A stretch of DNA of 64,000 nucleotides from Picocystis sp. L7 (lineage: Eukaryota; Chlorophyta; Picocystophyceae; Picocystales; Picocystaceae): the NCBI GenBank assembly GCA_020975725.1, contig QXJR01000012.1, positions 1 to 64,000 on the forward strand, in the 5' to 3' direction. Under the pieces are notes generated by a model. The model was not told where the DNA came from. It saw only the letters and a list, made by a program, of their open reading frames with translations, and made no database searches. Of this stretch, positions 45,501 to 55,052 are shown piece after piece. Positions within the stretch are counted from its first letter, which is position 1. Every line of letters begins with the position of its first letter. The position numbers and the translations under genes are program-made.

Positions 45501-48383
45501 CCCGTAATAGAGTGGTACTGGAGAAGCTTCGAGACACACCCCATGCAAGTGATCCGGGTCATGAACCCAACAAACGGATTCCTTTCGTCCTAGCCCATGC
45601 ACTAGTACGGCGTAGGAATTGTCCCCCCCTGACCGTTCGACTATCTATGGATTTGATCACGGAGACATCATCCTCCACATCACATTTGGCCCAGGTGCAC
45701 CACTACTTGCGGATGCTTCTCCCACCAACGCTTAGCAGATAGTGTCCTTAGCCATGACGGACTCTTACGATGGTGCAACGCAAGCACTCGCAAAAGAACA
45801 TGGTGTTTGGTTACTTGTCGACCAACGGAATGACAATGCCTACGAAGAGCGCTTGGCAGCATTTTGAAGCGTACGATTGAAAGCTTGTGCACGGTTGCAC
45901 GGCAAGGGGTGGTTCCGTGCCATAATCACAAAGCGCAAGAATACTGACTATGCCGAGACAATGAATGAGTCTACATGAACTCTGCTTTGAAAGGTTAGGA
46001 GTGGCTTGTTGAACCGGTGAGAGAAGGACATGGAGCACAACCTTCCCAACGCGTGAATCGACGAGTTGTGACTCAAGGTATCGGCTATTGGGAGAGCTCG
46101 AGCACAATAATTACTCTTTGTCATCTAGAGCTTGCCTTCGGACTGCCCCCTCTATCTTGCACGCGATAAAGATTGCCGAAGCACGAGGTTCGAGCGCGGA
46201 CAATGTATGCCCTTTGCAAGATGAGATCGTCCTGAAACATTCCAAGTCGGACGCAGCCATGCTCAGCAACCCTATCTACACGGGAAAAATTGGCAAACAA
46301 AGCTTGTGAGTGACCGAAAGCAACTCCGACACGCAGAAGAGGGCAAGACTTGTGGTTTTTTCCCCAATACAACACCAAGGCTTTCCATGGCAAAGAAGAA
46401 TACGAGCATGCCCCGGCATTCAAAACTCGATGTGATAGGTGGTCTGGGTTGCGGTGTCTGTCAAGCCTTGCGAGTGGGCCGGCAAGCCTTGTGTGGGAAT
46501 TCAAACCGCAGAAACGTGGCGGCCAAGAACTTATTTGATCCACAGGACGGGCAATAGCCGTTGTAGGCCAAGCGAGCGGCAGAGAAAGGTTCCAAAGTGA
46601 TGGATCCATTGAAGCGGTGGTGTGCCATGAAAGTAGGGATCCCCAACGTCACTATGCACGGGTTGCACGTTGCGAGAAGGTGAAGGCCGTGAAGTACTTG
46701 GAATGCTTATATAGACAGAAGCTGGACTTGGTGGATGATTTGAGCGTCGCGGAATCGGAGGCCGTGCCAATTGGGGTCTACAAGAAGGTTACCCACCTCA
46801 TTGACCGGAAAGCCTCCTTTTCGATGATGAGCATGCGCAACAAATGCTTTACACCCATCTGAAACGAGCGAAATTTCCTCAGGCTGAAGCCGAGAAACCA
46901 CGTGCAAAGACATGACGCAGAAGCCAAGCTGCTCCTCGGTTGTACGGTATTACAACCTTGATCAGCAACTTTGCACAGCTTAAACCGAGCACAAAGAGGG
47001 AGTCGATCGAAGGGGAAGCTTTTCAACATCGTTCCATGTGATGCGGTAGAAGGTGCACGTTGTGGATGAGCTCTGCACTTGCTGCCGATGGAGCATGTAC
47101 GGTGGCAAGTGCAAAACGCGTCAATACAGAGTCGCCAACCTTTTCAAGCCAACCGAATCCTACAGCATGGGCCTGACAAACGAAAAACATTTGGAAGGTT
47201 GCGGAGTAGGGTAACGAAAACCGCTCTTACAAATGGAAGGTATCGATGCGCACAAACACCTGTGCATCGCGTCCGTCCTTACATTGCCGAGACCGAGGTT
47301 CTACCAGTGGTGCTCCGTGAAAGTCACGATTGCATGAGTTGCAGGGGTTTGTGAAGACCTACCATCAACGACGAGAAATGTTAGACCTTACTAACGCTAA
47401 ACAGTGTGAATGATGCAAAGGGCCGAAAAGCTTGTTCCATGTCCATTGAAAGATCCGACGGGAACAAGCGCCAAAGCAGACGGGGTTCCCTCTTGGCCAT
47501 TGTAGAAGTCACGCAATTCAGAAGCATGGGTGCAATTCGTATTGCTTCACCACGCTCACGGCTAAGGCAGCATTGTTAACCTGGTTGACGACACAATTGC
47601 GAATCAAAGCAGAACAAGTATGGCCAGTGTGCTTGCACTGCCCCTTTCTGTCTGCAGGGTCGAGAATCAATTGCATGGATCCACTCCGGAAAAGAAAGGG
47701 ACGCAGTTCTGGACCTTGCTTCAAAAGAAGGTTTGGGAAACAGAGGGTTCTGTCTCCCATTCCTGCGTGGAGATCAATCGTAGGGACCACCTGTACAACA
47801 GAGGCTTGATGCAAGATAGCACCCCGCGCTTGCACCGAAAGGTCTTGGCCCCCAGCTTATCTTTTAGGAAGGGCCTGTCAATTTTCACAGCACTTGGATG
47901 CTTGACCTTCCAATAGAGAGAAACATACCAGGAACATGCGTTGCCTGAACTTCTTCAGCAGAATCCGTGCAGAGCATCCCATTGCACAAGACAACAAAAC
48001 AGGCCGTCCACACTACAGCAGTGGTGTGAGCAAAGCTCTACCTGACTCGATCGATCTTGCCTAGGAAGTCGATGCATCAAGCCATCCCGAGACCCCAGAC
48101 CTTACGACACCCTCCTGCTGCCCCAGTGGACCTGGAATTCTGGTGCTTGGACCGTTCATTCCCGGTAGATGCACAGGGGAAGCGTTGAAAGCAGCCCCCT
48201 GGCCACTCCTTGTCTTCTACCTCCCTTGGTCCATACACGGCATCTTTTTTCTTTCACGGCGGTCGTCCAAGGCCAAATTCGCCAACGCAAGTATTCCAGG
48301 TCTGAAATCGCCCTCCACGCAATCCAGGGGCGGCCTGTTCGCTCGACCTTGCAGCGTCTATTGCTCTTAAGATCCTGAACGCT
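39512..48383. other. Gene-poor, AT-richer segment
   Basis: Almost 9 kb without a gene I can support. Composition shifts to more A/T and loses the CG richness seen elsewhere. The longest frames (for example 42,660-43,217 minus and 46,121-46,609 minus) show no motif, repeat or hydrophobic pattern. Some stretches look like heavily decayed coding DNA, perhaps of DNA transposons. Possible splice donors (for example AAGGTAAGT near 41,738) occur in isolation. The first 300 bp include the 5-prime flank of the transporter gene. Confidence 0.55.
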
Positions 48384-49749
48384 TCAAGGCATCCATACTC
48401 CAAAGTGCTCCTTGTGAGATCTAACCTTCATCAAGTTGGTGCTGACAAAACCGATATGGTCCAGGAGGTTCGGAACAGCGAGGTAAGTGGGCAAGTGTTG
48501 CACAGTCATGAACTCGCCCACGGCGATATCCGAAGCCAGGACGCTGCCGTTACGTAGAAGGTCCAGCAAAAACTCTTGAAGCTCGCCCGCGACCTCCTTC
48601 GGATACAGAATACCTGCAGTGATTGCGGTCGGAGCGGGCGAGATCGCCGCGTGTGCCCAAGGGATCGCCTTTCTCAGCTGAAGCAAGTTTGGACGCCCAA
48701 ACAAGTATGCAAAGAGCACGCATAGAACCCCTGCTGGAACTGCCACGGTCAAGGCTCTGGCGAACTTCCGGGCGACCGAGCGATTGTCGCGAAACGTGCG
48801 GAGCAAGGAGAACAGAAAGGTTGACATCCCGCCCCCCACCCCGATGACGACCGGTTCGTACCACACTTCCGTGGCGAATCCCATCCAAGCCTCTTTGAAG
48901 TACATCTTGAGCATCCCCCATCGCTCACTGGGGCGATGCTTGCGCTCGATGCGTCCGAGCAGGATCCTGAGAATGGGGAGCAGGTGCGTGCTCACGATGA
49001 CATCATCCTCCAGGACGCAGCAGTAACGTGCTTGGCTCTCTACGCAGAGGCCCAGCGCGGATGCGTAATCTTTCAGCTGTTTCCCCAGGTACTTCCTGTG
49101 CTGCAGCATCCCTTCCCCATCCAGCTCCGTGCTCGTTCGCCTTACGGGGACGAGGTCAGAGATCATTTGCACTTGGGGATCATCTGGCCCGACGTCCAGC
49201 ACGGCGACATGGCTGGATGGGTCCTGTCCTAGGACGTTCACCAGCTTGAGCACGGTCCTGAGCAGGTAGTTGTACTGTCCGCGTGGCTGGGAGGCGCTGG
49301 TGATCACCACGAACTGGAATTCGGCTCCGGTTGTTCGATTTCTCTTTTCCTCCATCCTCGGCTGGGATCCGTGCCTGTGTTGCTTCAGTTTGAGGACCTC
49401 TCGTTCCGCTTGCTTCGCCTCCATCGCCTGCATTTCCAAGAGTCGACTTCGGGTGTGGGTCTGTCCGTCGAAGAGGGGGGATGTGCCGAGATGCTGTGCT
49501 TTGCATCGACGACGCCATCGCATCGATCCTGCAGGGGTCAGCCTCGGATCTTGGACGGGTGCCTGTCGCACGCGTCCTCCGCCTGGGGAAGGTGTGCTTC
49601 TCCTGGTTTCCTTTCGTGGGCAGGATCGACGATCCACTTCCATCTTGCGTTCGCTCGTACGTGCGTCGTCCTCCACGCACCCTGCACGTCTGTAGGAACG
49701 CCAATCCTGCCATGGCCATGCAGGCCACGGCGAGGAGCGTTTGTCTCAT
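48384..49749 (-). CDS. PGAP4/TMEM246-like glycosyltransferase, with probable 5-prime exon
   Basis: The main frame (48,384-49,676) has a GT-A catalytic region with CCVLEDDVIVS (DXD-like) and KMYFKEAWMGF. Two adjacent TM helices are inserted into it (PVVIGVGGGMSTFLFSLL and ALTVAVPAGVLCVLFAYLFG). The acceptor side follows: APTAITAGILYPKEVAGEL and SDIAVGEF.TVQHL...LLDHIGF. A GT-A fold split by a TM hairpin is the hallmark of PGAP4, which adds GalNAc to GPI anchors in the Golgi. The N-terminal signal anchor MRQTLLAVACMAMAGLAF lies at 49,749-49,681 in another phase. A donor AGG/GTGCGT at 49,680 and an acceptor AAATGCAG ending at 49,428 would join it in phase (intron about 253 nt). The promoter is shared with the divergent gene at 49,951. 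Confidence 0.75.
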
Positions 49750-49950
49750 TCAGCGTCTCGTGTTCATGCCTGGGTGTCTGCATCGACTCGCCTGGGTTCG
49801 TTGCCCTGGATCGGTCCAAGGTCCCTTTCTCCTTCCTTCTCCCCTCGGATCCCTTCCAATCCGGGATTCCAATGATCCGACACGGACGGGATTCCACCCC
49901 CGCCACGTGGGGATGGGAACCGGACACGAAGACAGGACGTAAACGAATCG
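49750..49950. promoter_or_regulatory. Bidirectional promoter region between two glycosyltransferase genes
   Basis: 201 bp separate the PGAP4-like start (minus) from the GT11-HtrL start (plus). Both encode Golgi-type single-anchor glycosyltransferases, so joint expression is a reasonable inference. No specific factor site is evident. Confidence 0.45.
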
Positions 49951-51849
49951 ATGGAAACCAGGAAGTGGACAGGGAAGACGGGGAAAGACAGAGGATGGAA
50001 ACGGAACGGTGGCGTGGTGACCCTCGTGGCGGTCACCTACGGGATCGTGGTCGCCTACGAAACGTACAAATGGAGGTTCCCCCACCCAACGAAAGAGGTG
50101 GAATCGCACCCGCAATACATAAAAATCGCAAAGTGGAGGGGTAGGATGGGAAACCACCTGTTCCAATACATGTCCGCACTGGGAATCGCCCAGAAGAAAA
50201 ACATGACCTACTGCGGAGCCGCTCCCTTCCTGCTGGAACGATACTTCCACCTACCGGTTCCATCCCTGCCCTGCCCGGCAACGACCTTCCAGACGGTACA
50301 AGAGTATGGATACGCGACCTTCCAATTGCCTGCCCGATTGGCTGGGAACGTCTCCCTGGAAGGATTCCGACAGTCCTGGAAGTACTTCGGATCGGCAGGT
50401 GTGCCTCGGATCAAGCAAAACTACATCGATCTGGCAGAGCAGAGGATCCGAAAGATGGGGCTGCGCCCGCAGGAATTCAATGCTGTGCACATACGCCACG
50501 GAGACAAAGCAAAGCAGTGGTGGTTCCGGTTTCCCCCCTGCTCGTACTTTCTCAGCGCCAAACGCCTGCTTGGCGAGCGCATTCCATTGGTTGTCATAGC
50601 AGAGCCAGAAGCCCAGAGCTTTGCGCTGCAGTTTTTTCAATCTTGTCGTTTGGGGGGAAAGGTTCTCCTCCCTGATCACGTGATGGTTGACTTTGCCACC
50701 CTGGCCCTGGCCAACGGCATCGTCAGCACCATGGCATCAACATTCAGTTGGTGGGCCGCCTACGTAAGTGGCGCCCACTTGGTGTACTACCCGGACGAAA
50801 TCGTGAAGTACCACCGGGTAAATTTATGGAGGTTCAAAGGTGATGATTACTACCTACCTCAATGGAGCAAGCTGACGGGATTGGAGCTAAGACCAGGGCT
50901 GGAGGTACTCAAGAGACGAGCAGGGTTTTACAATCCACAGGCGCTGACCAAGGGTTTAGAATGCAGCACCGAAGGCAACGCTACCCTTGCCCAGCAAGTT
51001 GCACGGGCAGCAACGTTGGACCCTTCTAGCTGTGCTACTTTTGTCACTGCATATGCCAGGTTTTCGTCCAAGCACTCACAGGACCAGTATGCCGCTTGGC
51101 TTTCCAACCTGGCGCTGCTAGATGCAAACCTGGTGGTGTTCGGCAGCATGGAGATTCTGCGCTGGTTTTACCACTTGCGGCCTCTTTCCCTGGACAACAA
51201 GACAGCGTATTACCTGACCAGCCAAGAAGGGCTGTACATGCACCGATGGCACACGGCGTGGTCAACGTGGCAGCACCAGATGGACAATGAGCAGGAGATC
51301 CATAACTGGAAGCTTTACGAGGTTTGGAACGAGAAAGTCATATTTCTCGAGCATGCGATTAGGTTCAACGTCTTCCATTGTTCCCATTTTTTCTGGATTG
51401 ATGCGGGATACTTTCGCAATCAAGAGACTCTCAGGATTGCCAACGATGTCAAGCCCTTCCCTCCACCGTCTTTCCTGCAAGCACACCCCAAAGTTTCCAT
51501 GCTTGCAGTACGCAGCGTCGGCCAGGAAATAGTGCAAGCCGTTCAGGAGGAGTACCCTTCCAGCGTATTTTTTGAGAGGCGGATGGATTTCATCGCAGCG
51601 GGTCTCTTTGGAGGGCACCAGGAGTACGTCCTTCAATGGAACTCGTTGTTTCTGTGTGCCATGCTCCGTTCTCTGGAGCGGGGTCACTTTGCAGGGAAAG
51701 AGCAAAACACGATGGCCAACCTGGCAATCAGGCACGAGGACATTGTTGAGCTATGGGACGGCAAGGCCGGGTCTTGCCACGAGAGATGGTTCTGCATGGT
51801 GGATGTGCTGGCTGGGCGGAGCAGCGCCCATGAACCGGTTCCCCGATGA
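49951..51849 (+). CDS. Two-domain glycosyltransferase: GT11 fucosyltransferase fused to HtrL/YibB-like domain
   Basis: 632 residues. A short basic tail and signal anchor (GGVVTLVAVTYGIVVAYETY) make it a type II membrane protein, probably Golgi. Domain 1 (about 55-300) has the GT11 marks GRMGNHLFQYMSALGIA, AVHIRHGDK (GDP-fucose-binding region) and STFSWWAAYVSG, as in alpha-1,2-fucosyltransferases. Domain 2 (about 355-625) matches the HtrL/YibB family: FVTAYARF, YAAWLSNLALLDANLVVFGS, NWKLYEVWNEKVIFLEHAI, HFFWIDAGYFRN, and an AAGLFGG strand. The family has GT-like folds, often in bacterial polysaccharide loci. One chain may add two successive sugars. No introns are needed. Confidence 0.85.
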   Translation: METRKWTGKTGKDRGWKRNGGVVTLVAVTYGIVVAYETYKWRFPHPTKEVESHPQYIKIAKWRGRMGNHLFQYMSALGIAQKKNMTYCGAAPFLLERYFHLPVPSLPCPATTFQTVQEYGYATFQLPARLAGNVSLEGFRQSWKYFGSAGVPRIKQNYIDLAEQRIRKMGLRPQEFNAVHIRHGDKAKQWWFRFPPCSYFLSAKRLLGERIPLVVIAEPEAQSFALQFFQSCRLGGKVLLPDHVMVDFATLALANGIVSTMASTFSWWAAYVSGAHLVYYPDEIVKYHRVNLWRFKGDDYYLPQWSKLTGLELRPGLEVLKRRAGFYNPQALTKGLECSTEGNATLAQQVARAATLDPSSCATFVTAYARFSSKHSQDQYAAWLSNLALLDANLVVFGSMEILRWFYHLRPLSLDNKTAYYLTSQEGLYMHRWHTAWSTWQHQMDNEQEIHNWKLYEVWNEKVIFLEHAIRFNVFHCSHFFWIDAGYFRNQETLRIANDVKPFPPPSFLQAHPKVSMLAVRSVGQEIVQAVQEEYPSSVFFERRMDFIAAGLFGGHQEYVLQWNSLFLCAMLRSLERGHFAGKEQNTMANLAIRHEDIVELWDGKAGSCHERWFCMVDVLAGRSSAHEPVPR

Positions 51850-52906
51850 CCGGGATGTTCGATCCGCCCTGGATGCACCCTGAGGTGGTTGCGATTAGTG
51901 CCGCAGCGATACGTTTCCAGCAGAGAGGGGCGGAATAAGAGGTTCTGCGAGGTCGTATGCCCCATCCTTAAAGAGTCCTCCTTGAAACCCAGACTCACAC
52001 CGCGTCTACCATGGGTGAACATGAGGAAAGCCTGTCGGGACCTGCCGCGCACCGGTCCTGCGCCGGCTCAAGCCAACCACATCCCCTGCGGCGGTGTTTT
52101 ATGGTGGGTGGGTGTTTGCCTGGGCAGTGGATGTGCCTTGCGGTCTGAAGCTGCGATGACCTCCACCTCGACCCTAGGCAGTCCAGCTGTCTCGTTTGCT
52201 GGGGGAACCCCTGGAGACGGACGAGTGCGAACCGCTCGGACGAACTGCACTTCGGACGGAAAGCATGGCCTTCTGCGTCTCACCTTGGGCAGTGTGTGTG
52301 GGGGCTGCCCTGCATATCCGCAGTGGTTTCAGCATGCGGAGGAGCACGTGCCTTCGCCTCGATGTGTGCGATTGGATTTGAACCGTTGTGCTGCCGAGGC
52401 GTGAAGACCCCCTTGCCAGAAAGGCTGCAAGGAAAATCCTGCACGTAGCAACCATGCCGTGGGTGACCGATTCGTGCGATGCTGGGTAGATTGTGGGCAT
52501 GGGCGGGAAGGTCAGGTGGCGGAGGCATCGTTGGTTCCAGGAGTTCCATTGTACGCCTCGGAAGGTCGGCAGGCACGTTCATGGCTGGAAAGTCCCCAGT
52601 GACAACCGTCCGCCCTCTTCTTTCACCTGGCATTGGGCCTCGGTGGCGGTGGGGCGCATCCTCCTGGATCGTTTCAAGGGACGGGGATGCATTCATGCAG
52701 GTGCAAGCAAGGGAAAGTACATGAAGAACCTTCGTGGGGCACGAAAAGGCGTGGCATGGAATCCGTGCATCGCGGACTGCAGGCTCCCATCCATGCGTTT
52801 GCGGGATGGTTTCCCTTCCGTCCACATCAGGAGGGAGTGGAAGCCGACGTTCGTTTCGACCCGGCCATTCGGTCCGTTCCATCGTAATTCTTTTATCTCC
52901 TCTGTT
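51850..52906. other. Intergenic region between GT11-HtrL and PDAP1-like genes
   Basis: About 1 kb with no gene I can support. Several frames are open, as is usual for this GC-rich DNA, but they are Pro/Arg/His-rich and lack domains. The 3-prime flanks of two convergent genes fall here. Confidence 0.5.
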
Positions 52907-53440
52907 TCAGAGGAGGTTGGGTCGACCCCCTTTTTCTGCGGGTGCGTAGCGATCGAACCCGTCTTTTTCGATCCTTTCTTTCGCTTGTTTTTCTCTTTCT
53001 TCTCGGATGAGCTTCAACCGTTCCAATTCTTTCTTCATCAGCCCTCTGCTTCGGTTGAGTTCGGACGCGGTGTCTTCCTTTCCTTTGACCTTCCTTTTCG
53101 GTGGGAGCACGGGCGCCGTCTTTTCTTTTTCTTCTTCTTCCTCTTCGGGCAGGTCACCTTCGGATTCGGTATCGCTGGGTGGCAGTTGTCCGGGATAGGC
53201 GGCCACGTCTCTGGACGGGACACCTTTTCGTGGATCCCCTCGTTCTTCTTCTTCTTCTTCTTCGCTGCTGCTGCTGGTGGGCATTTGTCCCATCCTTGGA
53301 TTTTGTCCGTGCGTTTCTCCCGTTCCACCTCCTTCTTCTTCCTCTTCTTCTTCTTCCTTCCTGTATCCACCGTTTTTGGGCGGTCCTCTCTTCTTCCCTC
53401 CTCCCCCGCCGCGTCGATAGGTCTTTCCACCACGCACCAT
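52907..53440 (-). CDS. PDAP1/PP28-like phosphoprotein
   Basis: 177 residues from MVRGGKTYRRGGGGGKKRG. A basic Gly-rich start, two poly-Glu/Ser tracts (YRKEEEEEEEEGG and SSSSEEEEEEERG), then an acidic Ser stretch (SDTESEGDLPEEEEEE) likely to be CK2-phosphorylated. The C-terminal helix (LMKKELERLKLIREEREKQAKER) matches the conserved end of the PP28 family (heat- and acid-stable phosphoprotein PDAP1), where the DLERLxLIRxxRE motif occurs. Cytosolic, with an RNA or translation link in other eukaryotes. Poly-Glu tracts read as poly-Leu/Phe on the other strand and create a spurious long frame there. Confidence 0.7.
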   Translation of the reverse strand: MVRGGKTYRRGGGGGKKRGPPKNGGYRKEEEEEEEEGGGTGETHGQNPRMGQMPTSSSSEEEEEEERGDPRKGVPSRDVAAYPGQLPPSDTESEGDLPEEEEEEKEKTAPVLPPKRKVKGKEDTASELNRSRGLMKKELERLKLIREEREKQAKERIEKDGFDRYAPAEKGGRPNLL

Positions 53441-55052
53441 TCCCGCGTGTCGCAAAAGACGTGGTCCAACCCCCGTCTACACGTTCCCTTCCCCCCAAAC
53501 AGGAGGAAGGAAACCGGGTTGGAATGGGATCGGAAACCTCGTCGAACCCGATCTCGTCCGGGTAGAAGGGACCTTCGAACCCGGATGGAAAGACCCTCCC
53601 CAACCCAAACCCATCCGATCGCCTCCCAGGGAGAAGGACACACCGTCTTGGACGTGGATCGACACGTCCAAACACCACGAACCTCGTAGGAACGGAGGGA
53701 TGGGAGCTTCGACACGGGCGACCTCCCATGGAGGCGTGCCCGGATCCGAGGGAGGGGAGGAACGCGAGACGGAACCCCCTCCCTAAACCCTCCACCACCC
53801 ACGGCCGTCGAAGAACCACGCATGCCCAACACGAATGGTGGTGTCCAAATCCTGCATCGTGCACGGCGACGAGGATCGAACCCGCGCCGTTTCCCTCGGG
53901 TCGCGTCACGTCCGACTTGGGAAGGCAAGCGACGCCAATGCGGACGAGGATGAGCAACTTCTCTGTTGGAATACGTAGGTGCGAATCGAGCACGTTTGGA
54001 CGCTACGCATGACACGAATCGCCCAAGGGTCGCGTCAAACACCAACGCGTTGCAATCCAGACACGCGATGCCCTCCGACGAAGAAGGAAGCCCGGTGCAC
54101 ACGAGACGGAGACAAGCGTTTTGGGAGTGGACGATCGCACGTTTCTCCGAGCCTAGGCGAAGAGGACGCGCCTTCACGGACCCTTGAATATGCACCGTTG
54201 GGAGCGTCCCCCCTCGGCAACGCCCTCGGCTCTGCACATCGCCGGGCGACGAAAGCCCAACGTTCCTTTGCACGACTTGAGTCTATCGTCCCTCGTATTT
54301 TCCTCGATGGCTTGGATCGATAGGAGAAGCCGAGGCAGATGACAGCCACATCCTTGCAATGCGTTTGGAACGCTCCGTTCTTCCTTATGTTTTGGAGCGC
54401 TCCACGCATGACGGCACATCGTCCCGTGGTCGGAAGGAGGATATGGGTCCGTTCGATGCGGCCACGCTCACGCATGGCTTTGCCCCGTTCCCATTCGGCC
54501 GTCGTTCCCACGACGGGGCCCCCTCCCATGGGTGTGGATCGAGGTTCTGTTTGGCCTTTATTCTTGGTCCCTGTCCGCGTGCCCACTCTTTCTCGATCGC
54601 ACGGCTTGGCCGGTCTTGTCCAGGAGATCCGGCATCGCATCGCATCCGACCTCACGTAGGGTCCGTCACGTTCGCTTGGATGCTTGTTTTTCCACGTCCA
54701 TGGCGGCCGTGGAGGTGAGAATTCGGCCGAGAGTCCTGGGGATCCCCCATGGGGCATTCTCCCATGGGTCCTCCATCCTCTTCGCTCCCCCTTTCCCCCT
54801 TTCCTTCCTTCCCACTGGGCCACGTCGGTCCACCCTTGTGTGTGTGGGTGGGTCGAGGGAGGGAGGGAGAGGGAGTGCATCACACCCACGGTGCGCCGAC
54901 CACGCGACGAGGACTGGATGTACGTCCAACTTCACGGACACGGCCAGCACGCACTGCGAAACCAAAGCCACAACTGGGGTGCACGTGCCCACCGAGGAAA
55001 CAGCCCGTTCCAAACCAAGACCAAGGAAAACAAGGAGTCGAAAAAACGTACC
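53441..55052. other. Intergenic region upstream of the RH3-type helicase gene
   Basis: 1.6 kb between divergent gene starts. Both strands have long open frames, but none shows a domain, membrane segment or biased composition typical of the neighbours. The helicase frame is open upstream to 54,684; that part is His/Gly/Arg-rich and more likely leader or promoter. I see no small gene. Confidence 0.45.

Noticed and set aside
46121-46609. 162-codon minus-strand frame
   Set aside because: No domain, signal or repeat; composition like its non-coding surroundings.
52493-53689. Long plus-strand frame with poly-Phe/Leu runs
   Set aside because: The runs are the complement of the poly-Glu/Lys tracts of the PDAP1-like gene on the minus strand.
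54684-55052. N-terminal extension of the helicase
   Set aside because: In frame, but His/Gly/Arg-rich without domain or targeting features. The ATG at 55,053 gives a credible transit peptide.
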